Positions 8,586 through 18,312 of a stretch of DNA of 46,389 bases are shown here, one piece after another. Below the pieces are notes generated by a model. That model worked only from the letters and a program-made list of their open reading frames with translations. It was not told the origin of the DNA and made no database searches. The stretch's first letter is position 1. Each line of letters starts with the position of its first letter. This DNA is from Chloroflexota bacterium (GTDB taxonomy: Bacteria > Chloroflexota > Dehalococcoidia > UBA2247 > RBG-13-53-26): positions 1 through 46,389 of the forward strand of contig VGOE01000011.1 in NCBI GenBank assembly GCA_016876035.1. The letters are read 5' to 3'. A program made the translations under genes and the position numbers.

Positions 8586-8934
8586 GTTGAGAGTAGCTGA
8601 CAACAGTGGGGCGAGATTCATTATGTGTATCAACGTACCTGGAGGTACGAGGCGAAGGTACGCTCGGATTGGAGATGTCATTGTTGCCTCTGTAAAGCAG
8701 GCAGTTCCCAGAGGGATGGTGAAGAAAGGTGAAGTGGTGAGAGCAGTTGTAGTGCGTACGGCCAGGGCTTATCGGCGCCCCGATGGTTCGTATATCAGAT
8801 TTGACGATAATGCTGCGGTGATTCTTACTGATCAGAATAACCCGAGAGGGACTCGCATCTTCGGCCCGGTAGCCAGAGAGTTGAGGGAGCGGGATTTCAC
8901 AAGGATCATCTCCCTAGCACCTGAGGTACTGTAG
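8566..8934 (+). CDS. rplN: 50S ribosomal protein L14
   Basis: L14 lies at the subunit interface and is the target of ribosome silencing factors. The 122-aa product has [17 protein letters not shown], the [19 protein letters not shown] segment, [19 protein letters not shown] and the typical end [23 protein letters not shown] 8566 lies inside the rpsQ end. The closely spaced rplX starts 3 bp after its stop. Confidence 0.97.
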   Translation: MIQPRTRLRVADNSGARFIMCINVPGGTRRRYARIGDVIVASVKQAVPRGMVKKGEVVRAVVVRTARAYRRPDGSYIRFDDNAAVILTDQNNPRGTRIFGPVARELRERDFTRIISLAPEVL

Positions 8935-8937
8935 ACA

Positions 8938-9246
8938 ATGAAGATCCGTAAAAACGATACTGTGCTCATTATGCGTGGCAAGGACAGGGGTAAAAAGGGT
9001 AAAGTACGGTTTGTTTACCCTGTGGAAGAGCGTGTTTCTGTCGAGGGTGTTAATATGATCAAGAGACACTCCAGGGCCAGGGCAAAGGTGAGGCAGGCGG
9101 GGATTATCGAGCTTGAGGCACCTGTGCACATATCTAAGGTGATGTTGGTCTGCAACAAGTGTACTCAACCTACTCGGGTGGCCTTTCGTTTCCTGGAGGG
9201 AAAGAAAGTGCGTGTTTGTTCTTCGTGTCACGAGGTAATTGACTGA
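8938..9246 (+). CDS. rplX: 50S ribosomal protein L24
   Basis: L24 initiates 50S assembly and sits near the tunnel exit. The 102-aa product has the KOW motif region ([19 protein letters not shown]), [12 protein letters not shown] and a C-terminal CNKC (residues 72-75) paired with CSSC (94-97), a zinc-ribbon form common in many bacteria. The stop TGA overlaps the rplE start (TGATG). Confidence 0.97.
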   Translation: MKIRKNDTVLIMRGKDRGKKGKVRFVYPVEERVSVEGVNMIKRHSRARAKVRQAGIIELEAPVHISKVMLVCNKCTQPTRVAFRFLEGKKVRVCSSCHEVID

Positions 9247-9806
9247 TGGTGCAGAAGCGCACCTTGCCAAGGCTGCAGGAAAAGTATCGGCGGGAGATTG
9301 TACCTGCTATGATGGGCGAGTTCAGCTATACTAACGTCATGCAGGTGCCACGATTGAAGAGTATTGTGCTCAACATAGGTTTAGGAGAAGCAATTCAAAA
9401 CGCCAAGGCACTAGAGGCGGCTGAAAAGGATTTGGCCTCTATTTCAGGGCAGCATCCAGTGATTACTCGTGCCAAGAGATCCATTGCAGCCTTCAAACTG
9501 AGAACTGGCATGCCCATCGGGATGATGGTGACTCTGCGCGGCAGGCGGATGTATGAATTCTTGGATAGATTGATCAACGCAGTGCTACCTCGTATCAGGG
9601 ATTTTCGTGGCATGTCAAGGGATTCATTCGATGGCCGGGGCAACTATAGTATGGGATTGAAGGATCAGTTGGTTTTTCCTGAAATCGAGTACGACAAAGT
9701 GGATAAGGCTCGTGGGCTTGAGGTCACCATTGTGACCACCGCCTCTTCTAACGAAGAAGGTAGACGTCTGCTGGAGCTCCTAGGTTTTCCTTTTATGAGA
9801 GGTTAG
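9246..9806 (+). CDS. rplE: 50S ribosomal protein L5
   Basis: L5 binds 5S rRNA in the central protuberance. The 186-aa product contains [53 protein letters not shown], and the end signature of the family ([17 protein letters not shown]). It is coupled to rplX through a one-base overlap and is followed 4 bp later by the TTG start of rpsN. Confidence 0.97.
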   Translation: MVQKRTLPRLQEKYRREIVPAMMGEFSYTNVMQVPRLKSIVLNIGLGEAIQNAKALEAAEKDLASISGQHPVITRAKRSIAAFKLRTGMPIGMMVTLRGRRMYEFLDRLINAVLPRIRDFRGMSRDSFDGRGNYSMGLKDQLVFPEIEYDKVDKARGLEVTIVTTASSNEEGRRLLELLGFPFMRG

Positions 9807-9810
9807 TGAA

Positions 9811-9996
9811 TTGGCAAAGTTATCGAAGATCTTAAAATCGCAGCGGCCTCCCAAGTATAGGGTGCAACAACACAATCGGTGTCATCTATGTGGCCGACCT
9901 CGAGGGTATATGCGCAAGTTTGGGCTTTGTCGCATCTGCTTCCGAGAGCTTGCCCTCAAAGGAGAAATCGCTGGTGTGAGAAAATCAAGCTGGTGA
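9811..9996 (+). CDS. rpsN: 30S ribosomal protein S14, zinc-binding type
   Basis: This 61-aa protein is the short zinc-binding (type Z) form of S14, needed late in 30S head assembly. The zinc ligands are CHLC (24-27) and CRIC (40-43), followed by [18 protein letters not shown]. The start is TTG 9811 with GAGAGG 8 nt upstream. No long zinc-free S14 paralogue occurs in the window. Confidence 0.96.
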   Translation: MAKLSKILKSQRPPKYRVQQHNRCHLCGRPRGYMRKFGLCRICFRELALKGEIAGVRKSSW

Positions 9997-10002
9997 ACTG
10001 AG

Positions 10003-10398
10003 ATGATTACTGATCCTATCGCCGATATGCTGACGAGGATAAGGAATGCCAATATGGCAAGACAAGAGTTTGCTTTGATGCCTTGGTCTAAGATGAAGCT
10101 GGCAGTTGCCAAGATATTGAAGGAGGAGGGCTTTATTGCCAATTACGAGGTGCTTCGGGCAAGGCCAGGGCGGGTAATGAAAGTCTACCTCAAATACTAC
10201 GACAAGGATCAGCCGGCCATCCTGGGATTGAAGCGCGTAAGCAAGCCTGGACTAAGGGTATATGTGGAGAGATCAGACATTCCGCGCCTTTACGGGGGAC
10301 TAGGTATTTCTATCCTTTCTACGTCTAAAGGAGTAATGACTGGTCACAAGGCATGGGCGCAGCGACTAGGTGGTGAGCTACTGTGCTACGTTTGGTGA
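10003..10398 (+). CDS. rpsH: 30S ribosomal protein S8
   Basis: S8 binds the central domain of 16S rRNA and, in some bacteria, its own mRNA. The 131-aa product begins [20 protein letters not shown] and ends with the family signature [20 protein letters not shown]. It follows rpsN by 6 bp. I saw no S8-type regulatory stem in front of rplE, but did not fold the region. Confidence 0.97.
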   Translation: MITDPIADMLTRIRNANMARQEFALMPWSKMKLAVAKILKEEGFIANYEVLRARPGRVMKVYLKYYDKDQPAILGLKRVSKPGLRVYVERSDIPRLYGGLGISILSTSKGVMTGHKAWAQRLGGELLCYVW

Positions 10399-10428
10399 CC
10401 AGCGGGAAAGTGTTTTGGCAGGTCAGCA

Positions 10429-10983
10429 ATGTCTAGAGTAGGCCGACTCCCCATACTATTACCGGAGAAGGTAACGGTAGATATTCGGCAAAATGAGGTC
10501 ACTGTTAAGGGGCCGAAGGGGGAGCTATGTCGCTCCTTCGATCCTGCGATTTCTATCGCGGTGAAGGATGGGTGCATAGTCGTTTCTCGTGCCAGTGACC
10601 AAAAGATTTACCGTGCCCTACACGGATTAACTCGCAGCGTCTTGGCCAATATGGTGAAGGGGGTAGACAAGGGCTTTGAGAAATACCTGGACATCGTCGG
10701 AGTCGGTTACCGCGTTCAGAGTGTAGGTGATAAGATAATCCTTCAAGCAGGCTATACACATCCGGTGGAAGTGGTGCCTCCCCCGGGCATAACTCTAACC
10801 GCAGAGGGCCCCAGTAGAATCAAGGTTTCAGGGGTCGACAAAGAGAAGGTAGGGCAGGTGGCCGCTGATATCCGAGCAATTCATCCTCCTGATGCCTACA
10901 AAGGCAAGGGCGTCAGGTATTCCGGAGAGCAAGTTCGCCTTAAGCCTGGCAAGGCTGGTAGGGCAGGAGGGAAAAAGAAATAA
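10429..10983 (+). CDS. rplF: 50S ribosomal protein L6
   Basis: L6 sits near the factor-binding centre of the 50S. The 184-aa product has two alpha/beta repeats, MSRVGRLPILLPEKV at the start, NMVKGVDKGFEKYLDIVGVG in the middle, and the signature PDAYKGKGVRYSGEQ near the end, followed by a lysine-rich tail. The gap to rpsH is 30 bp and rplR follows after 3 bp. Confidence 0.97.
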   Translation: MSRVGRLPILLPEKVTVDIRQNEVTVKGPKGELCRSFDPAISIAVKDGCIVVSRASDQKIYRALHGLTRSVLANMVKGVDKGFEKYLDIVGVGYRVQSVGDKIILQAGYTHPVEVVPPPGITLTAEGPSRIKVSGVDKEKVGQVAADIRAIHPPDAYKGKGVRYSGEQVRLKPGKAGRAGGKKK

Positions 10984-10986
10984 GGC

Positions 10987-11316
10987 ATGGCCATGAGCGT
11001 TAGGAGACGGCAGAAAAGGCTGGGCCAGAAGGCAAGACCAAGGTTGCGTGTTTTCCGCAGCTTAAATCACATCTACGCCCAGGTTATAGACGATGTCAGA
11101 TCCCATACTCTGGCAGCAGCGTCCAGCCTTGAACTGAAGACGAGCGAGGAGACACAGGGGAAAATTGGCACTGCCGCATCTGTGGGTTCACTTATTGCGC
11201 AGCGAGCTAAGGAGAAGGGAATAACTCAGGTTGTCTTTGACAGAGGCAGGAATAAGTATCACGGTCGGGTTAAAGCCTTGGCTGAAGCGGCCAGGCAGTC
11301 GGGTCTAGATTTTTGA
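10987..11316 (+). CDS. rplR: 50S ribosomal protein L18
   Basis: L18 binds 5S rRNA together with L5. The 109-aa product is a little shorter than usual because its N-terminal basic tail is short ([20 protein letters not shown]). The core [18 protein letters not shown] and the C-terminal [20 protein letters not shown] are intact. A second ATG two codons in is also possible as the start. Confidence 0.96.
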   Translation: MAMSVRRRQKRLGQKARPRLRVFRSLNHIYAQVIDDVRSHTLAAASSLELKTSEETQGKIGTAASVGSLIAQRAKEKGITQVVFDRGRNKYHGRVKALAEAARQSGLDF

Positions 11317-11329
11317 CAACAGGAATAGG

Positions 11330-11818
11330 ATGGAAGAACAGGAGCTAGAACCCAAAGAAGAATTAGTTGAGAAGTTGATCTCTGTAAACCGCGTCGCCAA
11401 GGTGGTCAAAGGAGGCAAGAATCTCAGTTTCAGTGCTTTGGTAGCCGTTGGCGATGGGAAGGGACAATTAGGTATCGGGATGGGTAAAGCGAAGGAGGTT
11501 TCCCAGGCGATTCAGAAAGCGGGCACTATTGCTAGGAAGAACCTGGCTACAGTGCCTCTAGCTGGAACAACCATCCCACATGAAATAACGGTTAAGTTTG
11601 GAGCAGCCAAGATTCTCCTTAGGCCTGCAGCACCAGGTACCGGCGTTATCGCTGGCGGCAGCGTTCGAGCTGTGCTTGAAGCGGCCGGCGTGAGAGACAT
11701 CCTTACTAAGTCTCTAGGGAGTTCCAATCCCGTCAATCTGGTAAAGGCGACCGTAATTGCGCTGTGCCGGCTGAGGGAGCCAGAGAAAGAGATCGCCAAG
11801 CGGAGGACATCAACATAG
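11330..11818 (+). CDS. rpsE: 30S ribosomal protein S5
   Basis: S5 lies at the mRNA entry channel and affects decoding accuracy. The 162-aa product has [40 protein letters not shown], and the glycine-rich end of the family ([20 protein letters not shown]). Its last codons contain GGAGG (11802-11806), which may serve the next gene, rpmD. Confidence 0.97.
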   Translation: MEEQELEPKEELVEKLISVNRVAKVVKGGKNLSFSALVAVGDGKGQLGIGMGKAKEVSQAIQKAGTIARKNLATVPLAGTTIPHEITVKFGAAKILLRPAAPGTGVIAGGSVRAVLEAAGVRDILTKSLGSSNPVNLVKATVIALCRLREPEKEIAKRRTST

Positions 11819-11838
11819 CAAAGAAAGCGAAGGGATCA

Positions 11839-12024
11839 GTGACTAGGCTCTACGTCACCTGGGTCAAGAGTGATATCGGTTACGCAAGAGAGCAGAAGAT
11901 GACTATCAGGGCGCTTGGGCTTCGCCGTTTGCATCAACGGGTGAGCCATGATGATTCCCCTGCGATTCGCGGCATGCTGGCCAAGGTCAGACACCTAGTT
12001 GAAGTGGAGCAGGCGGAGGAATAA
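11839..12024 (+). CDS. rpmD: 50S ribosomal protein L30
   Basis: L30 is a small, non-essential 50S surface protein in many bacteria. From GTG 11839 the product is 61 aa, the normal length, with [10 protein letters not shown] near the start and [13 protein letters not shown] in the middle. The frame is open further upstream. A well-placed GGAGG at 11802-11806 points not to this GTG but to an ATA (11815) followed by GCAAAGAAA, as if an original ATG had changed. The start is therefore open. The stop overlaps the rplO ATG (TAATG). Confidence 0.88.
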   Translation: MTRLYVTWVKSDIGYAREQKMTIRALGLRRLHQRVSHDDSPAIRGMLAKVRHLVEVEQAEE

Positions 12025-12491
12025 TGCCAGGGCAGAATGAGCTTGTTCCCAGCCCGGGGTCAAAGCATAAGAGGAAGCGTGTTGGGCGAGGGTTAGGTAG
12101 CGGGCATGGAAGGTATTCGGGGAAAGGCCAAAAAGGGCAGAAGTCACGCAGTGGCCCTCACATTCCCGCTCACTTCGAGGGAGGGCAGTTGCCTTTAGTT
12201 AAGCGGCTGCCGGCGAGGCGTGGTTTTACCAATATTTTCAGAAACGAATACTCAGTGGTGAACTTGGGCAGGCTTAATGTCTTCGAGAAGGGTAGCGTGG
12301 TGGATCGTGAGATTCTGCTGGAGGCGGGGCTAATCAGGTCGGCTTGGAAACCGGTGAAAATCTTGGGCATGGGTGAATTAGACCAAGAGCTGATAGTGAG
12401 GGCCGACAAGTTCTCGACTGCTGCCAGAAAGAAGATTGAAGCAGCAGGGGGCAGAGTGGAGGAAGCAGGAAGTGCACCAAAGGCAAGCTAG
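12024..12491 (+). CDS. rplO: 50S ribosomal protein L15
   Basis: L15 is a late 50S assembly protein. The 155-aa product contains the glycine-rich RNA-binding stretch RVGRGLGSGHGRYSGKGQKG and GGQLPLVKRLPARRGF, followed by the usual globular C-terminal part. Its final 20 nt overlap the GTG start of secY, and the secY ribosome-binding site (GGAGGA, 12458-12463) is inside rplO. Confidence 0.96.
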   Translation: MPGQNELVPSPGSKHKRKRVGRGLGSGHGRYSGKGQKGQKSRSGPHIPAHFEGGQLPLVKRLPARRGFTNIFRNEYSVVNLGRLNVFEKGSVVDREILLEAGLIRSAWKPVKILGMGELDQELIVRADKFSTAARKKIEAAGGRVEEAGSAPKAS

Positions 12492-13752
12492 CAAGCCTCG
12501 CCTAGCCCAAGCGTTAATAGATGCTTTCAGCTTACCCGATCTAAGGCGTCGGATTCTCTTCACCCTAGGCGCTCTGGTAATCTTCCGCTTTGTTGCACAT
12601 ATTCCGGTTCCAGGTGTTGACCCTGATGCTTTACAAAATATTTTCGACAGGAATCTATTTTTGGGTATGCTCGACCTGTTTAGCGGCGGGGCGATGCGCA
12701 ATTTCAGCGTTGTCGCCATGGGAGTATATCCGTACATCACGGCCTCCATTATTATGCAGTTACTGGTGCCGGTTATCCCGAGGTTGCAGGCTCTCTCTAA
12801 GGAGGGAGAGGCAGGAAGAAACAAGATTAACCTCTATACGCACTGGCTGACGGTACCCCTGGCTTGTCTACAGGGCTACGGTCAGCTTGTGCTGCTAAGG
12901 CGAGAGGGTGGTATCGGAGCTTCAGGCGATTTAACTACAGTGACGATAATCGTGTCCATGACAGCAGGGACCATGTTTCTGGTCTGGCTGGGTGAACTCA
13001 TCCAGGAGCGTGGTATCGGTAGCGGTATTTCGATGATTATCTTTGCTGGCATCGTGGCGGGTATACCAGACATGGTAAACCGAGGCTTCATTGCGCCTGA
13101 CAAACTGATAGCATTACTCGGTTTTGCGCTGCTAGGCCTGGCGACGGTGGTGCTGATTGTCATCTTCACGGAGGCACATCGGCGCATACCAGTACACTAC
13201 TCGAGAAGCGTCTTTCGAGGGCGAAGGATGTACCGGCAGTCTGGTGCAACGCACATTCCCCTGCGGGTGAACACCGCTGGAATGATACCGCTGATTTTTG
13301 CCATGTCACTGGTGATCTTGCCCCAAACCGTAAGCAGCTATTTCCACGGGGGCGTAGCCGACTTCTTTCAAGACTGGGCTAATCACTGGAGCTACTGGAT
13401 AGTGTATTTTGGCCTGGTGGTGGGCTTTGCCTTTTTCTATACCATGGTCATTTTCGAACAAATGGCGCTGGCTGAGACTTTGCAGAAGCAGGGTGGTTTC
13501 ATCCCGGGTGTGCGCCCCGGGCCAGCGACGTCCACTTATCTGAGCCAGGTAGTGAATCGCATTACATGGGCTGGTGCCCTCTTCTTAGGTGTAGTCGCAG
13601 TGTCACCTTTTATCCTGCGGCGGATCACCGGCGTTGAGGTGGTGGCTCTTTCGAGCACTTCCTTATTGATTATGGTCGGTGTCGCCTTGGATACGATGAA
13701 ACAGTTGGAGGCGCAATTACTCATGCGCCGCTATGAGGGTTTTCTCAAGTAA
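12472..13752 (+). CDS. secY: Protein translocase subunit SecY
   Basis: SecY is the channel of the Sec translocon in the cytoplasmic membrane. The 426-aa product has about ten hydrophobic segments, the N-terminal FSLPDLRRRILFTLGALVIF, the plug-region text LDLFSGGAMRNFSVVAMGVYP (residues around 60-80, quoted in part), and the cytosolic loop MYRQSGATHIPLRVNTAGMI. I chose GTG 12472 because GGAGGA lies 8 nt before it; the frame is open to TTG 12436. It overlaps rplO and is followed by adk. Confidence 0.96.
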   Translation: MHQRQASKPRLAQALIDAFSLPDLRRRILFTLGALVIFRFVAHIPVPGVDPDALQNIFDRNLFLGMLDLFSGGAMRNFSVVAMGVYPYITASIIMQLLVPVIPRLQALSKEGEAGRNKINLYTHWLTVPLACLQGYGQLVLLRREGGIGASGDLTTVTIIVSMTAGTMFLVWLGELIQERGIGSGISMIIFAGIVAGIPDMVNRGFIAPDKLIALLGFALLGLATVVLIVIFTEAHRRIPVHYSRSVFRGRRMYRQSGATHIPLRVNTAGMIPLIFAMSLVILPQTVSSYFHGGVADFFQDWANHWSYWIVYFGLVVGFAFFYTMVIFEQMALAETLQKQGGFIPGVRPGPATSTYLSQVVNRITWAGALFLGVVAVSPFILRRITGVEVVALSSTSLLIMVGVALDTMKQLEAQLLMRRYEGFLK

Positions 13753-13768
13753 TCGGAGAGGTATAAGG

Positions 13769-14398
13769 TTGCGCTTAGTTCTACTGGGTGCTCCAGGTTC
13801 AGGTAAAGGGACGCAAGCGGAAAGGCTTTCCCAGGCGACTGGTCTGGTGCACATAGCTTCGGGCGATCTCTTTCGTCAGGCTGAAAGGGAAGGTACTGAA
13901 CTTGGCAAGATAGCTAAATCTTACATGGAAAAGGGGCTGCTTGTTCCTGATGAAGTGACGATCAGGATGATCTTGCGGCATATTGATGGGATTAAGCAGG
14001 GGTTCATGTTGGACGGTTTTCCGAGAACCATCGAGCAGGCTCAAGCTCTGGATAAGGCATTAGGAAATAAAGGTATCGAAAAGGTGATATATATCAGGGT
14101 TTCTGAAAAGGAGCTTCTGCGCCGCCTAAGTGGGCGCTGGATTTGCAGGCAGTGCCAGGCGCCGTATCACCTAGTTTCTTCTCCACCCAAGGTGGCAGGA
14201 AAATGCGATGCCTGTGGTGGCGAGCTTTATCAACGTGCAGACGATACGCTAGAAACAGCTCGGAAGAGATTAGAGACATATTTTGCTCAAACCGCCCCTC
14301 TTATTGACTACTATAGGCAGGACGGGAAGCTGGTGGAAATAGATGGCGAAAGAGCAATAGAAGAGGTAAACAGAAAACTTGTTGCGTTGCTCTCCTAA
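13769..14398 (+). CDS. adk: Adenylate kinase
   Basis: Adenylate kinase interconverts ATP plus AMP and two ADP. The 209-aa product has the P-loop GAPGSGKGT at residues 7-15 and FMLDGFPRTIEQAQAL. It has a LID domain of the zinc-binding type, with cysteines in CRQC and CDAC around residues 128-152. The start is TTG 13769, which matches the family start MRLVLLGAPG and has GGAGAGG 7 nt upstream. The position between secY and map is the common one. Confidence 0.96.
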   Translation: MRLVLLGAPGSGKGTQAERLSQATGLVHIASGDLFRQAEREGTELGKIAKSYMEKGLLVPDEVTIRMILRHIDGIKQGFMLDGFPRTIEQAQALDKALGNKGIEKVIYIRVSEKELLRRLSGRWICRQCQAPYHLVSSPPKVAGKCDACGGELYQRADDTLETARKRLETYFAQTAPLIDYYRQDGKLVEIDGERAIEEVNRKLVALLS

Positions 14399-14405
14399 GG
14401 AACAA

Positions 14406-15155
14406 ATGGGTATAATTGTAAAGTCTCATGATGAAATTGCCGTTATGCGGGAGGCAGGAAGGATTGTATGTAGAACCCTGCAGACGTTGGCTAAAGGCAT
14501 TAGACCGGGCATTAGAACCCAGGAGCTCGATTCAATCTGCGTGCAGGAGTTAGCCAGATGTGGAGCCAGGTCTTCTTTCAAAGGGTATCGGGGTTTTCCG
14601 GCTAACCTATGCGTGTCGATAAATAATGAAGTAGTTCATGGCATCCCTGGAGAGCGGGTACTGCACGAAGGAGACATAGTTTCATTGGATGTAGGAGCAA
14701 TTCTGGACGGTTTTCAAGGCGACGCAGCAATCACTGTCGGCGTAGGCAATATCAGCCCGGAGGCCAAGAGGCTTCTAGAGGTTACGGAGGGTGCTTTAGT
14801 GGCTGGTATTGCAGCGGCAAAGAAGGGAGCGCGTTTAGGGGATATCTCGTCGGCCATCCAGAACTATGCGGAATCAAGAGGCTTCTCGGTAGTGAGAGAA
14901 TATACTGGGCATGGTATTGGGCGGGATATGCACGAAGAGCCTCAAATTCCCAATTTTGGGCTTCCTGGGCAAGGTATTGTGTTGCGAGAGGGAATGACTC
15001 TAGCTATCGAGCCGATGGTGAACGCTGGTGACTGGCGTACAGCTGTTTATAACGACCAATGGACAGTGGTCACTGCTGATGGCAGCCTTTCAGCGCACTT
15101 TGAGCATACCATTGCCATTACTGACGGGGAGCCGGAGATACTCACCGCACCGTAA
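14406..15155 (+). CDS. map: Methionine aminopeptidase, type I
   Basis: This metalloenzyme removes the initiator methionine from new proteins. The 249-aa product has the pita-bread fold with the metal ligands visible: Asp in SLDVGAIL and in FQGDAAIT, His in YTGHGIGRDMHEEP, Glu in LAIEPMVN, and the final Glu in HFEHTIAIT. The ATG at 14406 gives the standard start (MGIIVKSHDEIAVMREAGRI) with AAGGA upstream; the frame is open to 14379 inside adk. Confidence 0.96.
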   Translation: MGIIVKSHDEIAVMREAGRIVCRTLQTLAKGIRPGIRTQELDSICVQELARCGARSSFKGYRGFPANLCVSINNEVVHGIPGERVLHEGDIVSLDVGAILDGFQGDAAITVGVGNISPEAKRLLEVTEGALVAGIAAAKKGARLGDISSAIQNYAESRGFSVVREYTGHGIGRDMHEEPQIPNFGLPGQGIVLREGMTLAIEPMVNAGDWRTAVYNDQWTVVTADGSLSAHFEHTIAITDGEPEILTAP

Positions 15156-15164
15156 ACGAGGCTG

Positions 15165-15383
15165 ATGGCTAAGAAAGAAAGAATAGAGGTCGAAGGGAAA
15201 GTACTGGAATGTCTGCCCAATGCGATGTTTCGTGTTGAACTACCGAATGGGCATAAGGTGCTGGCACATATTTCAGGCAGGATGAGGCGTCACTTTATCA
15301 AGATTTTGCCGGGTGACATCGTCCGAGTGGAGCTCTCACCTTATGATTTGAACCGAGGTAGAGTCATCTATCGCTACAAGTAA
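15165..15383 (+). CDS. infA: Translation initiation factor IF-1
   Basis: IF-1 occupies the A site during initiation. The 72-aa product is the usual length and shows the OB-fold signature: [40 protein letters not shown] and the end [14 protein letters not shown]. It sits between map and rpmJ, the typical order for this cluster. Confidence 0.97.
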   Translation: MAKKERIEVEGKVLECLPNAMFRVELPNGHKVLAHISGRMRRHFIKILPGDIVRVELSPYDLNRGRVIYRYK

Positions 15384-15400
15384 TTGAATGGGAGAAAGTT

Positions 15401-15514
15401 GTGAAGGTCAGGGCTTCGGTCAAGAGACGTTGCAAGCAGTGTAAGATAGTGAAACGGAAGGGTCTGGTGAGGATCATCTGTACTAATCCCAAACATAAGC
15501 AAAGACAGGGATGA
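15401..15514 (+). CDS. rpmJ: 50S ribosomal protein L36
   Basis: This 37-aa protein starts at GTG 15401 and ends TGA 15514. The product begins [20 protein letters not shown] and ends [12 protein letters not shown]. It carries the L36 zinc set CxxC (residues 11 and 14), Cys27 and His32. It binds 23S rRNA in the 50S. GGAGAAAG lies just before the start, and the context (infA before, rpsM after) is standard. Confidence 0.96.
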   Translation: MKVRASVKRRCKQCKIVKRKGLVRIICTNPKHKQRQG

Positions 15515-15527
15515 AGGGGAGGTTTAA

Positions 15528-15917
15528 GTGCCACGCATAGCAGGTGTTGACATTCCCGCCGGAAAGCACATAGAGATTAGCCTACAGTACATTTATGGGA
15601 TTGGTCCCAGCTTGGGTAAGGCCATTCTGGCACAAACTGGCATAAGGCCCGACAAGAAGGCCAGTGATCTGACAGAAGAAGAGATCAGCCGTCTGCGTGA
15701 ATACGTTGATAAGCAATGTAGGGTAGAAGGGGAATTGAGGAAGGAGACAAGCCTGAATATCAGTCGGCTGACAGAGATTGGTTCCTACCGAGGTCTACGG
15801 CACCGCCATAGGCTACCTGTTCGAGGGCAACGTACAAAGACTAATGCTCGGACGAAGCGGGGGCCGCGACAGACTGTGGCTGGTAGAGGCAGACGCCGTG
15901 GTATGGCCAAGAAGTAA
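15528..15917 (+). CDS. rpsM: 30S ribosomal protein S13
   Basis: S13 sits in the 30S head and touches P-site tRNA with its C-terminal tail. The 129-aa product starts [20 protein letters not shown] and ends with the basic signature [20 protein letters not shown], followed by a run of R and G. The start is GTG 15528 behind GGGGAGG. It begins the alpha-operon-like section with rpsK, rpsD, rpoA and rplQ. Confidence 0.97.
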   Translation: MPRIAGVDIPAGKHIEISLQYIYGIGPSLGKAILAQTGIRPDKKASDLTEEEISRLREYVDKQCRVEGELRKETSLNISRLTEIGSYRGLRHRHRLPVRGQRTKTNARTKRGPRQTVAGRGRRRGMAKK

Positions 15918-15930
15918 AGGTTGGTAAGAA

Positions 15931-16329
15931 ATGGTAGAGAAGAAGAAGGGCAGGCCCAGGTCGAAGAGAAGAGAGAAAAAAGCTGTTCCCCAGGGAAAAG
16001 TCTACATCCATTCCACTTTCAATAATGTGATCGTTACTCTCACTGATCCTGTCGGGAATGTGATCGCCTGGGGAAGTTCAGGCACTGGTGGTTTCAAAGG
16101 CTCGCGCAAGGGTACTCCTTACGCTGCCCAAATGGCAGCCGAGGGTGCAGCTAAACGTGCCAGGGATCACGGATTGCGCCAGGTAGAAGTATTTGTCAAA
16201 GGGCCAGGCAGTGGCCGAGAAGCTGCTATTCGAGCACTTCAGATTGCCGGTCTGAATATAACCAGTATTAGAGATGTGACACCTATTCCACATAATGGTT
16301 GCCGGCCACCGAAGAGAAGGAGAGTTTAG
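15931..16329 (+). CDS. rpsK: 30S ribosomal protein S11
   Basis: S11 lies on the platform next to the E-site mRNA. The 132-aa product has a basic N-terminus, [40 protein letters not shown], and the end signature [17 protein letters not shown]. It is followed 6 bp later by rpsD. Confidence 0.97.
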   Translation: MVEKKKGRPRSKRREKKAVPQGKVYIHSTFNNVIVTLTDPVGNVIAWGSSGTGGFKGSRKGTPYAAQMAAEGAAKRARDHGLRQVEVFVKGPGSGREAAIRALQIAGLNITSIRDVTPIPHNGCRPPKRRRV

Positions 16330-16335
16330 GGGATT

Positions 16336-16962
16336 ATGGCTCGCTATACTGGACCAGTTTGCCGATTATGCCGTCGTGTTGGTGAAAAGCTAATGCTCAA
16401 GGGAGAAAGGTGTGCTACCCCCAAGTGTGCCATGGAAAGGCGGCCAACACTGCCTGGAAAGCGTCCTGCGCGTCCGCGCCGCCCCTCTGACTACGGCATA
16501 CGGCTTCGGGAAAAACAGAAGGCCAGATATAGCTATGGGGTGCTGGAACGGCAATTTTACGGTCTTTTCACCAGGGCTGAGAGGAGCCCTGGTATGACAG
16601 GGGAGAACCTAATGCAGTTGCTGGAGAGGCGACTGGATAGTACTGTTTATTCCCTTGGTTTTGCCGATTCCCGCAGTCAGGCCAGGCAACTGGTGAGTCA
16701 CGGTCACCTCAGCGTTAACGGGCGAAAGGTCGACATCCCATCCTTTCTCGTCAAACCCGGCGATGTCATTGCTTGGCGGGAGAACAGTCTTAACAAAGAA
16801 CCATATAAGATGGCCTTAGAGAGGGTTGATTCCAAGGTCATTCCTAGCTGGTTAAGCCTAGACAAGAATAACTTGTCTGGGAAAGTGTTGACGCTTCCTA
16901 CAGTTGAGGAAGCCATGGCGAAGTTCGATGGGAAGATGATCGTGGAGTACTACTCCCGATAG
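16336..16962 (+). CDS. rpsD: 30S ribosomal protein S4, zinc-binding form
   Basis: S4 starts 30S assembly and guards decoding accuracy with S5. The 208-aa product has an S4 RNA-binding domain (RRLDSTVYSLGFADSRSQAR, VSHGHLSVNGRKVDIPS). Cys9, Cys12, Cys26 and Cys31 near the N-terminus make it the zinc-containing (C+) form. In some bacteria S4 represses the alpha operon, but I recognised no such site here. Confidence 0.97.
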   Translation: MARYTGPVCRLCRRVGEKLMLKGERCATPKCAMERRPTLPGKRPARPRRPSDYGIRLREKQKARYSYGVLERQFYGLFTRAERSPGMTGENLMQLLERRLDSTVYSLGFADSRSQARQLVSHGHLSVNGRKVDIPSFLVKPGDVIAWRENSLNKEPYKMALERVDSKVIPSWLSLDKNNLSGKVLTLPTVEEAMAKFDGKMIVEYYSR

Positions 16963-16983
16963 TTCCGAAAGGAGATTGCAGTT

Positions 16984-17922
16984 TTGTCCTACCTTGTGAC
17001 GCCGAAAGTCGAGTGCGCGAAAAGGCAAGACTACTATGCCCGTTTGGTGGTAGAGCCTTTGGAAAGAGGTTTCGGGACTACCTTGGGCAATGCTTTGCGG
17101 CGTGTGCTCCTCAGTTCCCTGCTGGGAGCAGCAGTGAACTGGATAAAGATTGAAGGAATACAGCACGAGTTTTCTACTATCCCGAATGTTAAGGAAGATG
17201 CGACACAGTTTCTGCTGAACGTAAAGGCTTTGCGATTATGCCCCGTAACCAAGCAGCCCGGCAAGCTATTTCTAGAAGTGGAGGGAGAAGGAGAGGTGTG
17301 CGCTGGTGATATTAAGCCATCAGCGGATTTTGAGATTGCCAATCCTGAGCTTCACCTAGCCACTCTGGACTCAGAAGAGGCCAGACTTTCCGTCGAGTTC
17401 AACGTGGTGCTAGGAACGGGCTATGTTCCTGGTTCTTACCAGGATGGTCTGGCTATAGGAATAATCCCTGTGGATGCCATCTTCACTCCAGTGCGCAAGG
17501 TCAATTACTCCGTCGAGCGGACGAAGTACGCTGAACGCAATGACTATGAGAAGCTTGTCATTGATGTCTGGACTGATGGTACTATTTCACCGGTAGAGGC
17601 GATCAGTCAGAGTGCCCAGATATTGACGGAGCAATTTTCCAGTCTTGTCCCTGCTCCATCTGACGAACCTGGGAAACCGCCAGCAGCCATGGCTGTATCA
17701 ACGGAGTACTATGAGATGCCGCTGGAGCAACTTGGGCTTTCGCCTCGTGTCTTCAACTGCTTGAGAAGAAACAAGATTAGCAAGGTAGGCCAAGTGTTGG
17801 AAATGACCGAACAGGAACTGCTCTCGCTGAAGAAATTGGGACAGAAGTCTGTACAAGAACTGCAGGAACGTCTCTCGAGTATGGGTTTGACGTTAAGATC
17901 AGAGGGGAATGATGAGACATAG
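16984..17922 (+). CDS. rpoA: RNA polymerase subunit alpha
   Basis: This is the assembly subunit of RNA polymerase. The 312-aa product has the alpha-NTD dimerisation motif [20 protein letters not shown] and [20 protein letters not shown]. After a short linker comes the alpha-CTD (about residues 245-312), with [20 protein letters not shown] and [13 protein letters not shown]. The start is TTG 16984 behind AAAGGAG. Its end overlaps rplQ. Confidence 0.97.
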   Translation: MSYLVTPKVECAKRQDYYARLVVEPLERGFGTTLGNALRRVLLSSLLGAAVNWIKIEGIQHEFSTIPNVKEDATQFLLNVKALRLCPVTKQPGKLFLEVEGEGEVCAGDIKPSADFEIANPELHLATLDSEEARLSVEFNVVLGTGYVPGSYQDGLAIGIIPVDAIFTPVRKVNYSVERTKYAERNDYEKLVIDVWTDGTISPVEAISQSAQILTEQFSSLVPAPSDEPGKPPAAMAVSTEYYEMPLEQLGLSPRVFNCLRRNKISKVGQVLEMTEQELLSLKKLGQKSVQELQERLSSMGLTLRSEGNDET

Positions 17923-18265
17923 AGTAGTTGGCCGGAGGCTCTCAAGACGTACGGGGCACAGAATGGCGGTCTATCATAACCTGACTGCCGACCTCCTGAG
18001 GCACGAGCGGATTTTTACCACTGAAGCCAAGGCTAAGGAGGTTCGCAGCATAGCAGAAAAGATGATTACCCTGGGAAAGAATGGTAGTCTCCACGCCAGG
18101 CGCCAGGCAGTCGGTGTGGTGGGCGATAGAAAAGTGATAGAGAAACTCTTCGATGAGCTTGCCAAAAGATATGTTGATCGGAACGGTGGATATACGCGAG
18201 TGCTCAAGATTGGGCAACGCGTTGGTGACGGGGCGGCGATGGCACTTCTTGAATTGGTGAAGTAG
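17912..18265 (+). CDS. rplQ: 50S ribosomal protein L17
   Basis: L17 lies near the tunnel exit. The 117-aa product shows [40 protein letters not shown], and the end [20 protein letters not shown]. The start is one of two adjacent ATG codons (17909 or 17912); 17912 gives the usual MRH. Both lie inside the end of rpoA with AGAGGGG directly upstream. Confidence 0.96.
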   Translation: MRHRVVGRRLSRRTGHRMAVYHNLTADLLRHERIFTTEAKAKEVRSIAEKMITLGKNGSLHARRQAVGVVGDRKVIEKLFDELAKRYVDRNGGYTRVLKIGQRVGDGAAMALLELVK

Positions 18266-18312
18266 GTGGAACTACGGGGGATGACATTTCCACTCAGGGA
18301 AAGACTAGAGTT

